Shown here: positions 40,601 to 53,700 of the stretch, one piece after another
Layout of the letters: the number at the start of each line of letters is the position of its first letter
How positions within the stretch are numbered: the stretch's first letter is position 1
NCBI RefSeq assembly: GCF_051401765.1
Contig: NW_027480467.1
Span: forward strand, 2,666,001-2,730,000
DNA from: Calliopsis andreniformis
Taxonomy: Eukaryota > Arthropoda > Insecta > Hymenoptera > Andrenidae
Direction of reading: 5' to 3'
Length of the DNA stretch: 64,000 bases
The notes under the pieces: generated by a model
Told to the model about the DNA's origin: nothing
The model's database searches: none
What the model saw: only the letters and a program-made list of their open reading frames with translations
Translations under genes and position numbers: made by a program

Positions 40601-43600
40601 CCCTCAATAATCAATCCGCAATCTTCAATCATCAATACTCAATCTTCAATCCTCAATCCTCAATTCTCAATCCTCAATCCTCAATACTCAATCCCCAGTC
40701 CTCAGTCCTCAATCTTCAATACTCAATCCGCCAATCCTCAATATTCAGCACACAACCCTCAACCATCAATCCTCAATACTCAACCATCAATCCTCAATTC
40801 TCAATACTCAGTAGAATATACTGAATTCTCAGTTTTCAATACTCAATCCTCAATCTTCAATCTTCAAATCTCCATCCACAAACATCAATTCTCATCACTC
40901 AACCCTGAACACACAGTCCTCAACCTTCAATCCTCAATCTTCAATCCTCAATCTTCAATCCTCAATACTCAATCTTCAATCCTCAATCCTCAATTCTCAA
41001 TCTTCAATCCTCAACACTCAATCCTCAATCCTCAATATTCAATCCTCAATAATCAATCTTCAATCCTCAATCCGCAATCATCAATCCTCAATCCTCAATC
41101 CTCAGTCATCAATCCTCAATCTTCAATACTCAATCGTCAATCCACAGTCCTCAATCATCAACGCTCAATCCTCGTCCCTCAAACCTCAATCCTCAACCCA
41201 CAGTCCCCATCCTCAATTCTCAGTTCTCAACCCTCAATCCTCAACCCTCAATCTTCAATCCTCAATCCCCAGTCCTCAATCTTCAGTCCTCAATGCTCAA
41301 TCCTCAATCCTCAATCCTCAATCCTCAATCCTCAGTCCTCAATCCTCAATCCTCAATCCTCAATCCTCAATCTTCAATCATCAATACTCAATCTTCAATC
41401 CTCAATCCTCAATTCTCATTCGTCCATACTCAATCCTCAATCGTCAATCCTCAATCCCCAATCGTTAATCTACAATCCTCAATCCTCAATCCTCAATCCT
41501 CAATCCTCAATCTTCAGTCCTGAATACTCAACCTTCAATCCTCAATCCTCAATCCTCAATCCTCAATCCTCAGTCCTCAATCTTCAATCATCAACACTCA
41601 ATCATCAATCTTCAATCCTCAATACTCAATCTTCAATCCTCAAAGCTCAATCCTCAACATTCAATCCTCAATACTCAATCATCAATCGTCAATCCTCAGT
41701 CCTCATCCTCAATCCTCAATCCTCAATCCTCAGTCTTCAATCCTCAATACTCAATATTCAATCCTCAATCCTCAATCCTCACACCTCAAACCTCAATTCT
41801 GAAACCTCAATCCTGAATCCTCAATCTTCAGCCCTCAGTCCTCAACAATCAGGTGACAATCCTCAATCCTCAATAGAATATCCTCAATTCGCAGTTTTCA
41901 ATACTCAATCCCCATCCTTCAATCTTCAAATCTCAATCCACAAACATCAATTCCCATCACTCAACCCTCAACACTCAGTCCTCAATATTCAATCCACAAT
42001 CGTCAATCCTCAATCTTCAATCCTCAATCCTCAATCCTCAATCGTCATTACTCAATCCTCAATCGTCAATCCTCAATCCCCAATCCTCAATCTTCAATCC
42101 TCAATCCTCAATCCTCAATCCTCAATAGCCAATCTTCAATCCTCAATACTCAATCTTCAGTCCTCAATCATCAATCCTCAGTCCTCAATCCTCAATCGTC
42201 AATCCTCAATCCTCAATCCTCAATCCTCAATTCTCAATACTCAATCCTCAATCCTCAGACCTCAAACATCAATACTCAACCATCAGACCTCGTCCTCAAT
42301 CCACAACACTCAATCCTCAATCCTCAACCTTCAATCATCAATATTCAATCTTCAATCCTCAATCCTCAATCCTCAATCGTCAATCCTCAATCCTCAATGT
42401 TCAATCCTCAATCCTCAATCCTCAATCTTCAATCCTCAACCCTCAATCCTCAATCCTCAATCCTCAAACCTCAATCCTCAGTCCTCAAACCACAATCCTG
42501 AATCCTCAATCCTGAAACCTCAATCTTCAGCCCTCAGTCCTCAACAATCAGTTGTCAATCCTCAATGCTCAATAGAATATCCTCAGTTCAGAGTTTTCCA
42601 TACGCAATACTCAATCTGCAATCTTCAAATCTCTATCCACAAACATCAATCCTCATCACTCAACCCTCAACACTCAGTCCCCAATCCTCAATCATCAATC
42701 CTCAATCCTCAATCCTCAATCCCCAATCCTCAATCTTCAATCCTTAATACTCAATCTTCAATCATCAATCTTCAATCCTCAATACTCAATCTTCAATCCT
42801 CAAAGCTCAATCCTCAACATTCAATCCTCAATACTCAATCTTCAATCGTCAATCCTCAGTCCTCATCCTCAATCCTCAATCCTCAGTCTTCAATCCTCAA
42901 TACTCAATATTCAATCCTCAATCCTCAATCCTCAGACCTCAAACCTCAATTCTGAAACCTCAATCCTGAATCCTCAATCTTCAGCCCTCAGTCCTCAACA
43001 ATCAGGTGACAATCCTCAATCCTCAATAGAATATCCTCAATTCGCAGTTTTCAATACTCAATCCCCATCCTTCAATCTTCAAATCTCAATCCACAAACAT
43101 CAATTCCCATCACTCAACCCTCAACACTCAGTCCTCAATATTCAATCCACAATCGTCAATCCTCAATCTTCAATCCTCAATCGTCAATCCTCAATCGTCA
43201 TTACTCAATCCTCAATCGTCAATCCTCAATCCCCAATCCTCAATCTTCAATCCTCAATCCTCAATCCTCAATCCTCAATAGCCAATCTTCAATCCTCAAT
43301 ACTCAATCTTCAGTCCTCAATCATCAATCCTCAGTCCTCAATCCTCAATCGTCAATCCTCAATCCTCAATCCTCAATTCTCAATCCTCAATCCTCAATCC
43401 TCAGACCTCAAACATCAATACTCAACCATCAGACCTCGTCCTCAATCCACAACACTCAATCCTCAATCCTCAACCTTCAATCATCAATATTCAATCTTCA
43501 ATCCTCAATCCTCAATCCTCAATCGTCAATCCTCAATCCTCAATGTTCAATCCTCAATCCTCAATCCTCAATCTTCAATCCTCAACCCTCAATCCTCAAT

Positions 43601-43905
43601 CCTCAATCCTCAAACCTCAATCCTCAGTCCTCAAACCACAATCCTGAATCCTCAATCCTGAAACCTCAATCTTCAGCCCTCAGTCCTCAACAATCAGTTG
43701 TCAATCCTCAATGCTCAATAGAATATCCTCAGTTCAGAGTTTTCCATACGCAATACTCAATCTGCAATCTTCAAATCTCTATCCACAAACATCAATCCTC
43801 ATCACTCAACCCTCAACACTCAGTCCCCAATCCTCAATCATCAATCCTCAATCCTCAATCCTCAATCCCCAATCCTCAATCTTCAATCCTTAATACTCAA
43901 TCTTC
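37684..43905 (+). repeat. Block Y, copy 2
   Basis: Second Y block, 15,925 bp downstream of the first. It is joined to X2 at a TCAATACTCAATTTTC landmark. From about 39,180 it is also the left part of the 8.53-kb duplication. The 1153-bp pair is present but one heptamer shorter (period 1146), because one TCAATCC is missing near 42,875. Confidence 0.9.
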
Positions 43906-46900
43906 AATGCTCAATCTTCAATCCTCAATCCTCAATCTTCAGTCCTCAATCCTCAGTCCTCAATCCTCAATCCTCATTCTTCAATCCTCAATACCCAGTC
44001 CTCAATCTTCAATCCTAAATCCTCAATCCTCAATTCTCAATCCTCAATCCTCAGTCTTCAGTCCTCAAACCGCAATCCTCAACCCTCAGCCCTCATAGTC
44101 AATCCTCAATCCTCAATTCTCAATACTCAATCTTCAATCCTCAATACTGAATCTTCAATCCTCAATCCTCAATCCTCAATTCTCAATCCTCAATACTCAG
44201 TCCTCATAGTCAATCCTCAATCCTCAATCCTCAATCCTCAATCTTCAATCCTCAATACTGAATCTTCAATCCTCAATCCTCAATCCTCAATCCTCAATGT
44301 TCAATCCGCAATACCCAATCCTCAATCCTCAGTCCTTAAACCTCAATCCTGAATCCTCAATCCTGAATCCTCAATCTTCAGACCTAAGTCCTCAACAATC
44401 AGTTGTCAATTCTCAATCCTCAATAGAATATCATCAATTCACAGTTTTCAATACTCAATACTCAATCTGCAATCTTTAAATCACTATCCACAATCATCAA
44501 TTCTCATCACTCAACCCTCAACACTCAGTCCCCAATCCTCTATCTTCAATCCTCAATTCTCAATACTCAATCCTCTATGCTCAATCCTCAATCTTCAATC
44601 CTCAATACTCAATCATCAATCCTGAATCCTCAATCCTCAATCCTCAATCCTCAACCCTCAATCGTCAGTCTTCAAACCTCAATACTCAATCTTCAATCCT
44701 CAATCCTCAATCCTCAATCCTCAAGCCTCATCCTTCAATCCTCAATACCCAATCCTCAATCTTCAATACTCAATCCTCAATCCTCAATTCTTAATACTCA
44801 ATCCTCAGTCCTCAGTCCTCAAACCTCAATCCTCAACGCTCAGCTCTCATCCTCAATCCTCAATCCTCAATCCTCAATCCTCAATCCTCAATATTCAATC
44901 CTCAATAATCAATCTTCAATCCTCAATCCTCAGTCCTCAAACCTCAATTCTGAATCCTCAATCCTGAATCCTCAATCTTCAGCCCTCAGTCCTCAACAAT
45001 CAATTGTCAATCCTCAATCCTCAATATTCAATCCTCAATACTCAACCTTCAATCCTCAATCCGCAATCATCAATCCTCAATTCTCAATCGTCAGTCATCA
45101 ATCCTCAATCTTCAATACTCAATCGTCAATCCTCTGTCCTCAATCCTCAACCCTCAATCCTCGTTCCTCAAACCTCAATCCTCAACCCTCACTCCCCATC
45201 CGCAATTATCAATTCTCAATCCTGAATCCTCAACCCTCAATCTTCAATCCTCAATAATCTATCTCCAATCCTAGATCCCCAATCCCCAATCCTCAATCCG
45301 TAATCCTCAATCTTCAATCCTCAATCCCTGTCCTCAATCTTCAATCCTCAATGCTCAGTCCTCAATCCTCAATCTTCAATCCTCAATCTTCAATTCTCAA
45401 TCCTCAGTCTTCAATCCTCAATCCTCAGACCTCAATCCTCAATTCTCATTCTTCAATCCTCAATACCCAGTCCTCAATCTTCAATCCTACATCCTCAATC
45501 CTCAATTCTCAATCCTCAATCCTCAGTCCTCAGTCCTCAAACCGCAATCCTCAACCCTCAGCCCTCATAGTCAATCCTCAATCCTCAATTCTCAATACTC
45601 AATCTTCAATCCTCAATACTGAATCTTCAATCCACAATCCTCAAACCTCAATTCTCAATCCTCAATACTCAGTCCTCAATCGTCAATCCTCAATCCTCAA
45701 TCGTCATTCTTCAATCATCAATCCTCAATCCTCAATCTTCAATCCTCAATACTCATTCTTCAATCCTCAACCCTCAATCCTCAATCCTTAATCCTCATTC
45801 CTCAATCCTCAATACCCAATCCTCAATCTTGAATCCTCAATCCTCAATCCTCAATTCTCGATCCTCAATCCTCAATCCTCAGAAATCAAACATCAATACT
45901 CATCCATCAGCCCTCGTCCTCAATCCACAGCCCTCAATCCTCAATCCTCAATCTTCAATCATCAATATTCAATCTTCAGTCCTCAATCAGCAGTCCTCAC
46001 TCCTCAATCCTCAATCCTCAATGTTCAATCCGCAATACCCAATCCTCAATCCTCAGTCCTCAAACCTCAATCCTGAATCCTCAATCCTGAATACTCAATC
46101 TTCAATCCTCAATCCTCAATCCTAAATCCTCAATCTTCAATCCTCAATCCTCAATCCTCAATTCTCAATCGTCAATACTCAATCCTCAATCTTCAATCCT
46201 CAATCCTCAATCCTCAATCTTCAATCCTCAACCCTCAATCCTCAATCATCATCATTCAATCCTCAATACTCAATCTTCAATCCTCAATCCGCAATCATCA
46301 ATCCTCAATCCTCAATCCTCAATCCTCAGTGATCAATCCTCAATCTTCAATACTCAATCGTCAATCCACAGTCCTCAATCCTCAACCCTCAATCCTCGTT
46401 CCTCAAACCTCGGTCCTCAACCCTCAGTCCCCATCCTCAATTCTCAATTCTCAACCCTCAATCATCAACCCTCAATCTTCAATCCTCAATCCCCATCCTC
46501 AATCTTCAATCCTCAATGCTCAATCCTCAATCCTCAATCCTCAGTCCTCAATCATCAATCCTCAATCCTCAGTCCTCAATCTTCAATCATCAATACTCAA
46601 TCTTCAATCCTCAATCCTCAATCCTCAATCCTCAATCCTCAGTCCTCAGTCCTCAAACCTCAATCCTCAACCCTCAGCCCTCACAGTAAATCGTCAATCC
46701 TCAATCCTCAATCCTCAATCTTCAATCCTCAATACTGAATCTTCAATCCTCAATCCTCAAACCTCAATTATTAATCCTCAATACTCAATCTTCAATCGTC
46801 AATCCTCAATCCCCAATCCTTAACCTTCAATCCTCAATCCTCAATCCTCAATCCACAATCCTCAATCGTCAGTCATCAATCCTCAATCTTCAATACTCAA

Positions 46901-47712
46901 TCGTCAATCCTCTGTACTCAACCCTCAATCCTCAGTCCTCGTTCCTCAAACCTCAATCCTCAACCGTCATTCCCCATCCTCAATTCTCAATTCTCAATTC
47001 TGAATCCTCAACCCTCAATCTTCAATCCTCAATAATCAATCTCCAATCCTAGATCCCCAATCCCCAATCCTCAATCCTTAATCCTCAATCGTCAATCCTC
47101 AATCCTCAATACTCAATCCCCAGTCCTCAGTCCTCAATCTTCAATACCCAATCCGCCAATCCTCAATATTCAGCACACAACCCTCAACCATCAATCCTCA
47201 ATACTCAACCATCAATCCTCAATTCTCAATACTCAGTGGAATATACTGAGTTCTCAGTTTTCAATACTCAATCCTCAATCTTCAATCTTCGAATCTCCAT
47301 CCACAAACATCAATTCTCATCTCTAAACCCTCAACACACAGTCCTCAATCTTCAATCCTCAATCCTCAATCCTCAATCTTCAATCCTCAATACTCAATCT
47401 TCAATCCTCAATCCTCAATTCTCAATCTTCAATCCTCAACCCTCAATCCTCAATCATCAATATTCAATCCTCAATACTCAATCTTCAATCCTCAATCCGC
47501 AATCATCAATCCTCAATCCTCAATGCTCAATCCTCAATCCTCAATCCTCAGTCCTCAATCCTCAATCCGCAATCCTCAGTCCTCAATCTTCAATCATCAA
47601 CACTCAATCATCAATCTTCAATCCTCAATACTCAATCTTCAATCCTCAAAGCTCAATCCTCAACATTCAATCCTCAATACTCAATCTTCAATCGTCAATC
47701 CTCAGTCCTCAT
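39180..47712 (+). repeat. 8.53-kb direct duplication, copy A
   Basis: Landmarks pair with copy B at an offset of 8532 up to about 42.87 kb (39,871/48,403, 41,293/49,825, 42,565/51,097) and 8539 afterwards (43,711/52,250, 44,577/53,116, 46,329/54,868, 47,236/55,775). The single shift is one extra heptamer in copy B near 51,410. The unit joins a Y segment (to 43,905) to a distinct W segment (43,906-47,712), parts of which resemble 7.8-8.6 kb and 5.77 kb. I noticed only scattered substitutions between the copies. Confidence 0.93.
43906..47712 (+). repeat. Block W (right part of the 8.53-kb unit)
   Basis: Heptamer block found in this arrangement only in the two 8.53-kb copies. It contains a short internal duplication around 44,090-44,290, where a CCTCATAGTCAATCC landmark occurs twice. 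Further on it resembles the 1710-bp repeat (45,351-45,780 against about 7,760-8,210). Anchor modules lie near 44,424 and 47,235. Between them, for about 2.8 kb, no full anchor is seen, the longest such gap I noticed apart from its duplicate near 53.0-55.8 kb. Confidence 0.8.
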
Positions 47713-50700
47713 CCTCAATCCTCAATCGTCAATCCTCAATCCTCAATGTTCAATCCTCAATCCTCAATCCTCAATCTTCAATCCTCAGCCCTCAATCCTC
47801 AATCCTCAATCCTCAAACCTCAATCCTCAGTCCTCAAACCACAATCCTGAATCCTCAATCCTGAAACCTCAATCTTCAGCCCTCAGTCCTCAACAATCAG
47901 TTGTCAATCCTCAATCCTCAATAGAATATCCTCAGTTCAGAGTTTTCCATACGCAATACTCAATCTGCAATCTTTAAATCTCTATCCACAAACATCAATT
48001 CTCATCTCTCAACCCTCAACACTCAGTCCTCAATCTTCAATCCTCAATCCTCAATCCTCAAAGTTCAATCCTCAATACTCAATTTTCAATCCTCAATCCT
48101 CAATTCTCAATCTTCAATCCTCAACCCTCAATCCTCAATCCTCAATATTCAATCCTCAATACTCAATCTTCAATCCTCAATCCGCAATCATCAATCCTCA
48201 ATCCTCAATCGTCAGTCATCAATCCTCAATCTTCAATACTCAATCGTCAATACTCTGTACTCAACCCTCAATCCTCAATCCTCGTTCCTCAAACCTCAAT
48301 CCTCAACCCTCAGTCCCCATCCTCAATTCTCAATTCTCAATCCTGAATCCTCAACCCTCAATCTTCAATCCTCAATAATCAATCTCCAATCCTAGATCCC
48401 CAATGCCCAATCCTCAATCCTTAATCCTCAATCTTCAATCCTCAATCCCCAGTCCTAAATCTTCAATCCTCAATGCTCAGTCCTCAATCCTCAATCCTCA
48501 GTCCTCAACACTCAGTCCCCAATCCTCAAACCTCAATCCTCAATCCTCAATCCTCAATCCTCAATCCTCAATCCTCAATCCTCAATCCTCAATCTTCAAT
48601 CCTCAATACTCAATCTTCAACCCTCAATCCTCAATCCTCTGACCTCAAACCTCAATTCTGAATCCTCAATCCTCAGCCCTCATTCTTCAATCCTCAACAC
48701 CCAATCCTCAATCTTCAATCCTCAAACCTCAATCCCTAATTCTCAATCCTCAATCCTCAATCCTCAGACCTCAAACATCAATACTCAACCCTCAGTCCTC
48801 GTCCTCAACCCTCAGTCCTCGTCCTCAACCCTCAGTCCTCGTCCCCAATCCTCATCCCTCAATAATCAATCCGCAATCTTCAATCATCAATACTCAATCT
48901 TCAATCCTCAATCCTCAATTCTCAATCCTCAATCCTCAATACTCAATCCCCAGTCCTCATTCTTCAATCCTCAACACCCAATCCTCAATCTTCAATCCTC
49001 AAACCTCAATCCCTAGTTCTCAATCCTCAATCCTCAATCCTCAGACCTCAAACATCAATACTCAACCCTCAGTCCTCGTCCTCAACCCTCAGTCCTCGTC
49101 CTCAACCCTCAGTCCTCGTCCCCAATCCTCATCCCTCAATAATCAATCCGCAATCTTCAATCATCAATACTCAATCTTCAATCCTCAATCCTCAATTCTC
49201 AATCCTCAATCCTCAATACTCAATCCCCAGTCCTCAGTCCTCAATCTTCAATACTCAATCCGCCAATCCTCAATATTCAGCACACAACCCTCAACCATCA
49301 ATCCTCAATACTCAACCATCAATCCTCAATTCTCAATACTCAGTAGAATATACTGAATTCTCAGTTTTCAATACTCAATCCTCAATCTTCAATCTTCAAA
49401 TCTCCATCCACAAACATCAATTCTCATCACTCAACCCTGAACACACAGTCCTCAACCTTCAATCCTCAATCTTCAATCCTCAATCTTCAATCCTCAATAC
49501 TCAATCTTCAATCCTCAATCCTCAATTCTCAATCTTCAATCCTCAACACTCAATCCTCAATCCTCAATATTCAATCCTCAATAATCAATCTTCAATCCTC
49601 AATCCGCAATCATCAATCCTCAATCCTCAATCCTCAGTCATCAATCCTCAATCTTCAATACTCAATCGTCAATCCACAGTCCTCAATCATCAACGCTCAA
49701 TCCTCGTCCCTCAAACCTCAATCCTCAACCCACAGTCCCCATCCTCAATTCTCAGTTCTCAACCCTCAATCCTCAACCCTCAATCTTCAATCCTCAATCC
49801 CCAGTCCTCAATCTTCAGTCCTCAATGCTCAATCCTCAATCCTCAATCCTCAATCCTCAATCCTCAGTCCTCAATCCTCAATCCTCAATCCTCAATCCTC
49901 AATCTTCAATCATCAATACTCAATCTTCAATCCTCAATCCTCAATTCTCATTCGTCCATACTCAATCCTCAATCGTCAATCCTCAATCCCCAATCGTTAA
50001 TCTACAATCCTCAATCCTCAATCCTCAATCCTCAATCCTCAATCTTCAGTCCTGAATACTCAACCTTCAATCCTCAATCCTCAATCCTCAATCCTCAATC
50101 CTCAGTCCTCAATCTTCAATCATCAACACTCAATCATCAATCTTCAATCCTCAATACTCAATCTTCAATCCTCAAAGCTCAATCCTCAACATTCAATCCT
50201 CTATACTCAATCATCAATCGTCAATCCTCAGTCCTCATCCTCAATCCTCAATCCTCAATCCTCAGTCTTCAATCCTCAATACTCAATATTCAATCCTCAA
50301 TCCTCAATCCTCACACCTCAAACCTCAATTCTGAAACCTCAATCCTGAATCCTCAATCTTCAGCCCTCAGTCCTCAACAATCAGGTGACAATCCTCAATC
50401 CTCAATAGAATATCCTCAATTCGCAGTTTTCAATACTCAATCCCCATCCTTCAATCTTCAAATCTCAATCCACAAACATCAATTCCCATCACTCAACCCT
50501 CAACACTCAGTCCTCAATATTCAATCCACAATCGTCAATCCTCAATCTTCAATCCTCAATCCTCAATCCTCAATCGTCATTACTCAATCCTCAATCGTCA
50601 ATCCTCAATCCCCAATCCTCAATCTTCAATCCTCAATCCTCAATCCTCAATCCTCAATAGCCAATCTTCAATCCTCAATACTCAATCTTCAGTCCTCAAT

Positions 50701-53700
50701 CATCAATCCTCAGTCCTCAATCCTCAATCGTCAATCCTCAATCCTCAATCCTCAATCCTCAATTCTCAATACTCAATCCTCAATCCTCAGACCTCAAACA
50801 TCAATACTCAACCATCAGACCTCGTCCTCAATCCACAACACTCAATCCTCAATCCTCAACCTTCAATCATCAATATTCAATCTTCAATCCTCAATCCTCA
50901 ATCCTCAATCGTCAATCCTCAATCCTCAATGTTCAATCCTCAATCCTCAATCCTCAATCTTCAATCCTCAACCCTCAATCCTCAATCCTCAATCCTCAAA
51001 CCTCAATCCTCAGTCCTCAAACCACAATCCTGAATCCTCAATCCTGAAACCTCAATCTTCAGCCCTCAGTCCTCAACAATCAGTTGTCAATCCTCAATGC
51101 TCAATAGAATATCCTCAGTTCAGAGATTTCCATACGCAATACTCAATCTGCAATCTTCAAATCTCTATCCACAAACATCAATCCTCATCACTCAACCCTC
51201 AACACTCAGTCCCCAATCCTCAATCATCAATCCTCAATCCTCAATCCTCAATCCCCAATCCTCAATCTTCAATCCTTAATACTCAATCTTCAATCATCAA
51301 TCTTCAATCCTCAATACTCAATCTTCAATCCTCAAAGCTCAATCCTCAACATTCAATCCTCAATACTCAATCTTCAATCGTCAATCCTCAGTCCTCATCC
51401 TCAATCCTCAATCCTCAATCCTCAGTCTTCAATCCTCAATACTCAATATTCAATCCTCAATCCTCAATCCTCAGACCTCAAACCTCAATTCTGAAACCTC
51501 AATCCTGAATCCTCAATCTTCAGCCCTCAGTCCTCAACAATCAGGTGACAATCCTCAATCCTCAATAGAATATCCTCAATTCGCAGTTTTCAATACTCAA
51601 TCCCCATCCTTCAATCTTCAAATCTCAATCCACAAACATCAATTCCCATCACTCAACCCTCAACACTCAGTCCTCAATATTCAATCCACAATCGTCAATC
51701 CTCAATCTTCAATCCTCAATCGTCAATCCTCAATCGTCATTACTCAATCCTCAATCGTCAATCCTCAATCCCCAATCCTCAATCTTCAATCCTCAATCCT
51801 CAATCCTCAATCCTCAATAGCCAATCTTCAATCCTCAATACTCAATCTTCAGTCCTCAATCATCAATCCTCAGTCCTCAATCCTCAATCGTCAATCCTCA
51901 ATCCTCAATCCTCAATTCTCAATCCTCAATCCTCAATCCTCAGACCTCAAACATCAATACTCAACCATCAGACCTCGTCCTCAATCCACAACACTCAATC
52001 CTCAATCCTCAACCTTCAATCATCAATATTCAATCTTCAATCCTCAATCCTCAATCCTCAATCGTCAATCCTCAATCCTCAATGTTCAATCCTCAATCCT
52101 CAATCCTCAATCTTCAATCCTCAACCCTCAATCCTCAATCCTCAATCCTCAAACCTCAATCCTCAGTCCTCAAACCACAATCCTGAATCCTCAATCCTGA
52201 AACCTCAATCTTCAGCCCTCAGTCCTCAACAATCAGTTGTCAATCCTCAATGCTCAATAGAATATCCTCAGTTCAGAGTTTTCCATACGCAATACTCAAT
52301 CTGCAATCTTCAAATCTCTATCCACAAACATCAATCCTCATCACTCAACCCTCAACACTCAGTCCCCAATCCTCAATCATCAATCCTCAATCCTCAATCC
52401 TCAATCCCCAATCCTCAATCTTCAATCCTTAATACTCAATCTTCAATGCTCAATCTTCAATCCTCAATCCTCAATCTTCAGTCCTCAATCCTCAGTCCTC
52501 AATCCTCAATCCTCATTCTTCAATCCTCAATACCCAGTCCTCAATCTTCAATCCTAAATCCTCAATCCTCAATTCTCAATCCTCAATCCTCAGTCTTCAG
52601 TCCTCAAACCGCAATCCTCAACCCTCAGCCCTCATAGTCAATCCTCAATCCTCAATTCTCAATACTCAATCTTCAATCCTCAATACTGAATCTTCAATCC
52701 TCAATCCTCAATCCTCAATTCTCAATCCTCAATACTCAGTCCTCATAGTCAATCCTCAATCCTCAATCCTCAATCCTCAATCTTCAATCCTCAATACTGA
52801 ATCTTCAATCCTCAATCCTCAATCCTCAATCCTCAATGTTCAATCCGCAATACCCAATCCTCAATCCTCAGTCCTTAAACCTCAATCCTGAATCCTCAAT
52901 CCTGAATCCTCAATCTTCAGACCTAAGTCCTCAACAATCAGTTGTCAATTCTCAATCCTCAATAGAATATCATCAATTCACAGTTTTCAATACTCAATAC
53001 TCAATCTGCAATCTTTAAATCACTATCCACAATCATCAATTCTCATCACTCAACCCTCAACACTCAGTCCCCAATCCTCTATCTTCAATCCTCAATTCTC
53101 AATACTCAATCCTCTATGCTCAATCCTCAATCTTCAATCCTCAATACTCAATCATCAATCCTGAATCCTCAATCCTCAATCCTCAATCCTCAACCCTCAA
53201 TCGTCAGTCTTCAAACCTCAATACTCAATCTTCAATCCTCAATCCTCAATCCTCAATCCTCAAGCCTCATCCTTCAATCCTCAATACCCAATCCTCAATC
53301 TTCAATACTCAATCCTCAATCCTCAATTCTTAATACTCAATCCTCAGTCCTCAGTCCTCAAACCTCAATCCTCAACGCTCAGCTCTCATCCTCAATCCTC
53401 AATCCTCAATCCTCAATCCTCAATCCTCAATATTCAATCCTCAATAATCAATCTTCAATCCTCAATCCTCAGTCCTCAAACCTCAATTCTGAATCCTCAA
53501 TCCTGAATCCTCAATCTTCAGCCCTCAGTCCTCAACAATCAATTGTCAATCCTCAATCCTCAATATTCAATCCTCAATACTCAACCTTCAATCCTCAATC
53601 CGCAATCATCAATCCTCAATTCTCAATCGTCAGTCATCAATCCTCAATCTTCAATACTCAATCGTCAATCCTCTGTCCTCAATCCTCAACCCTCAATCCT

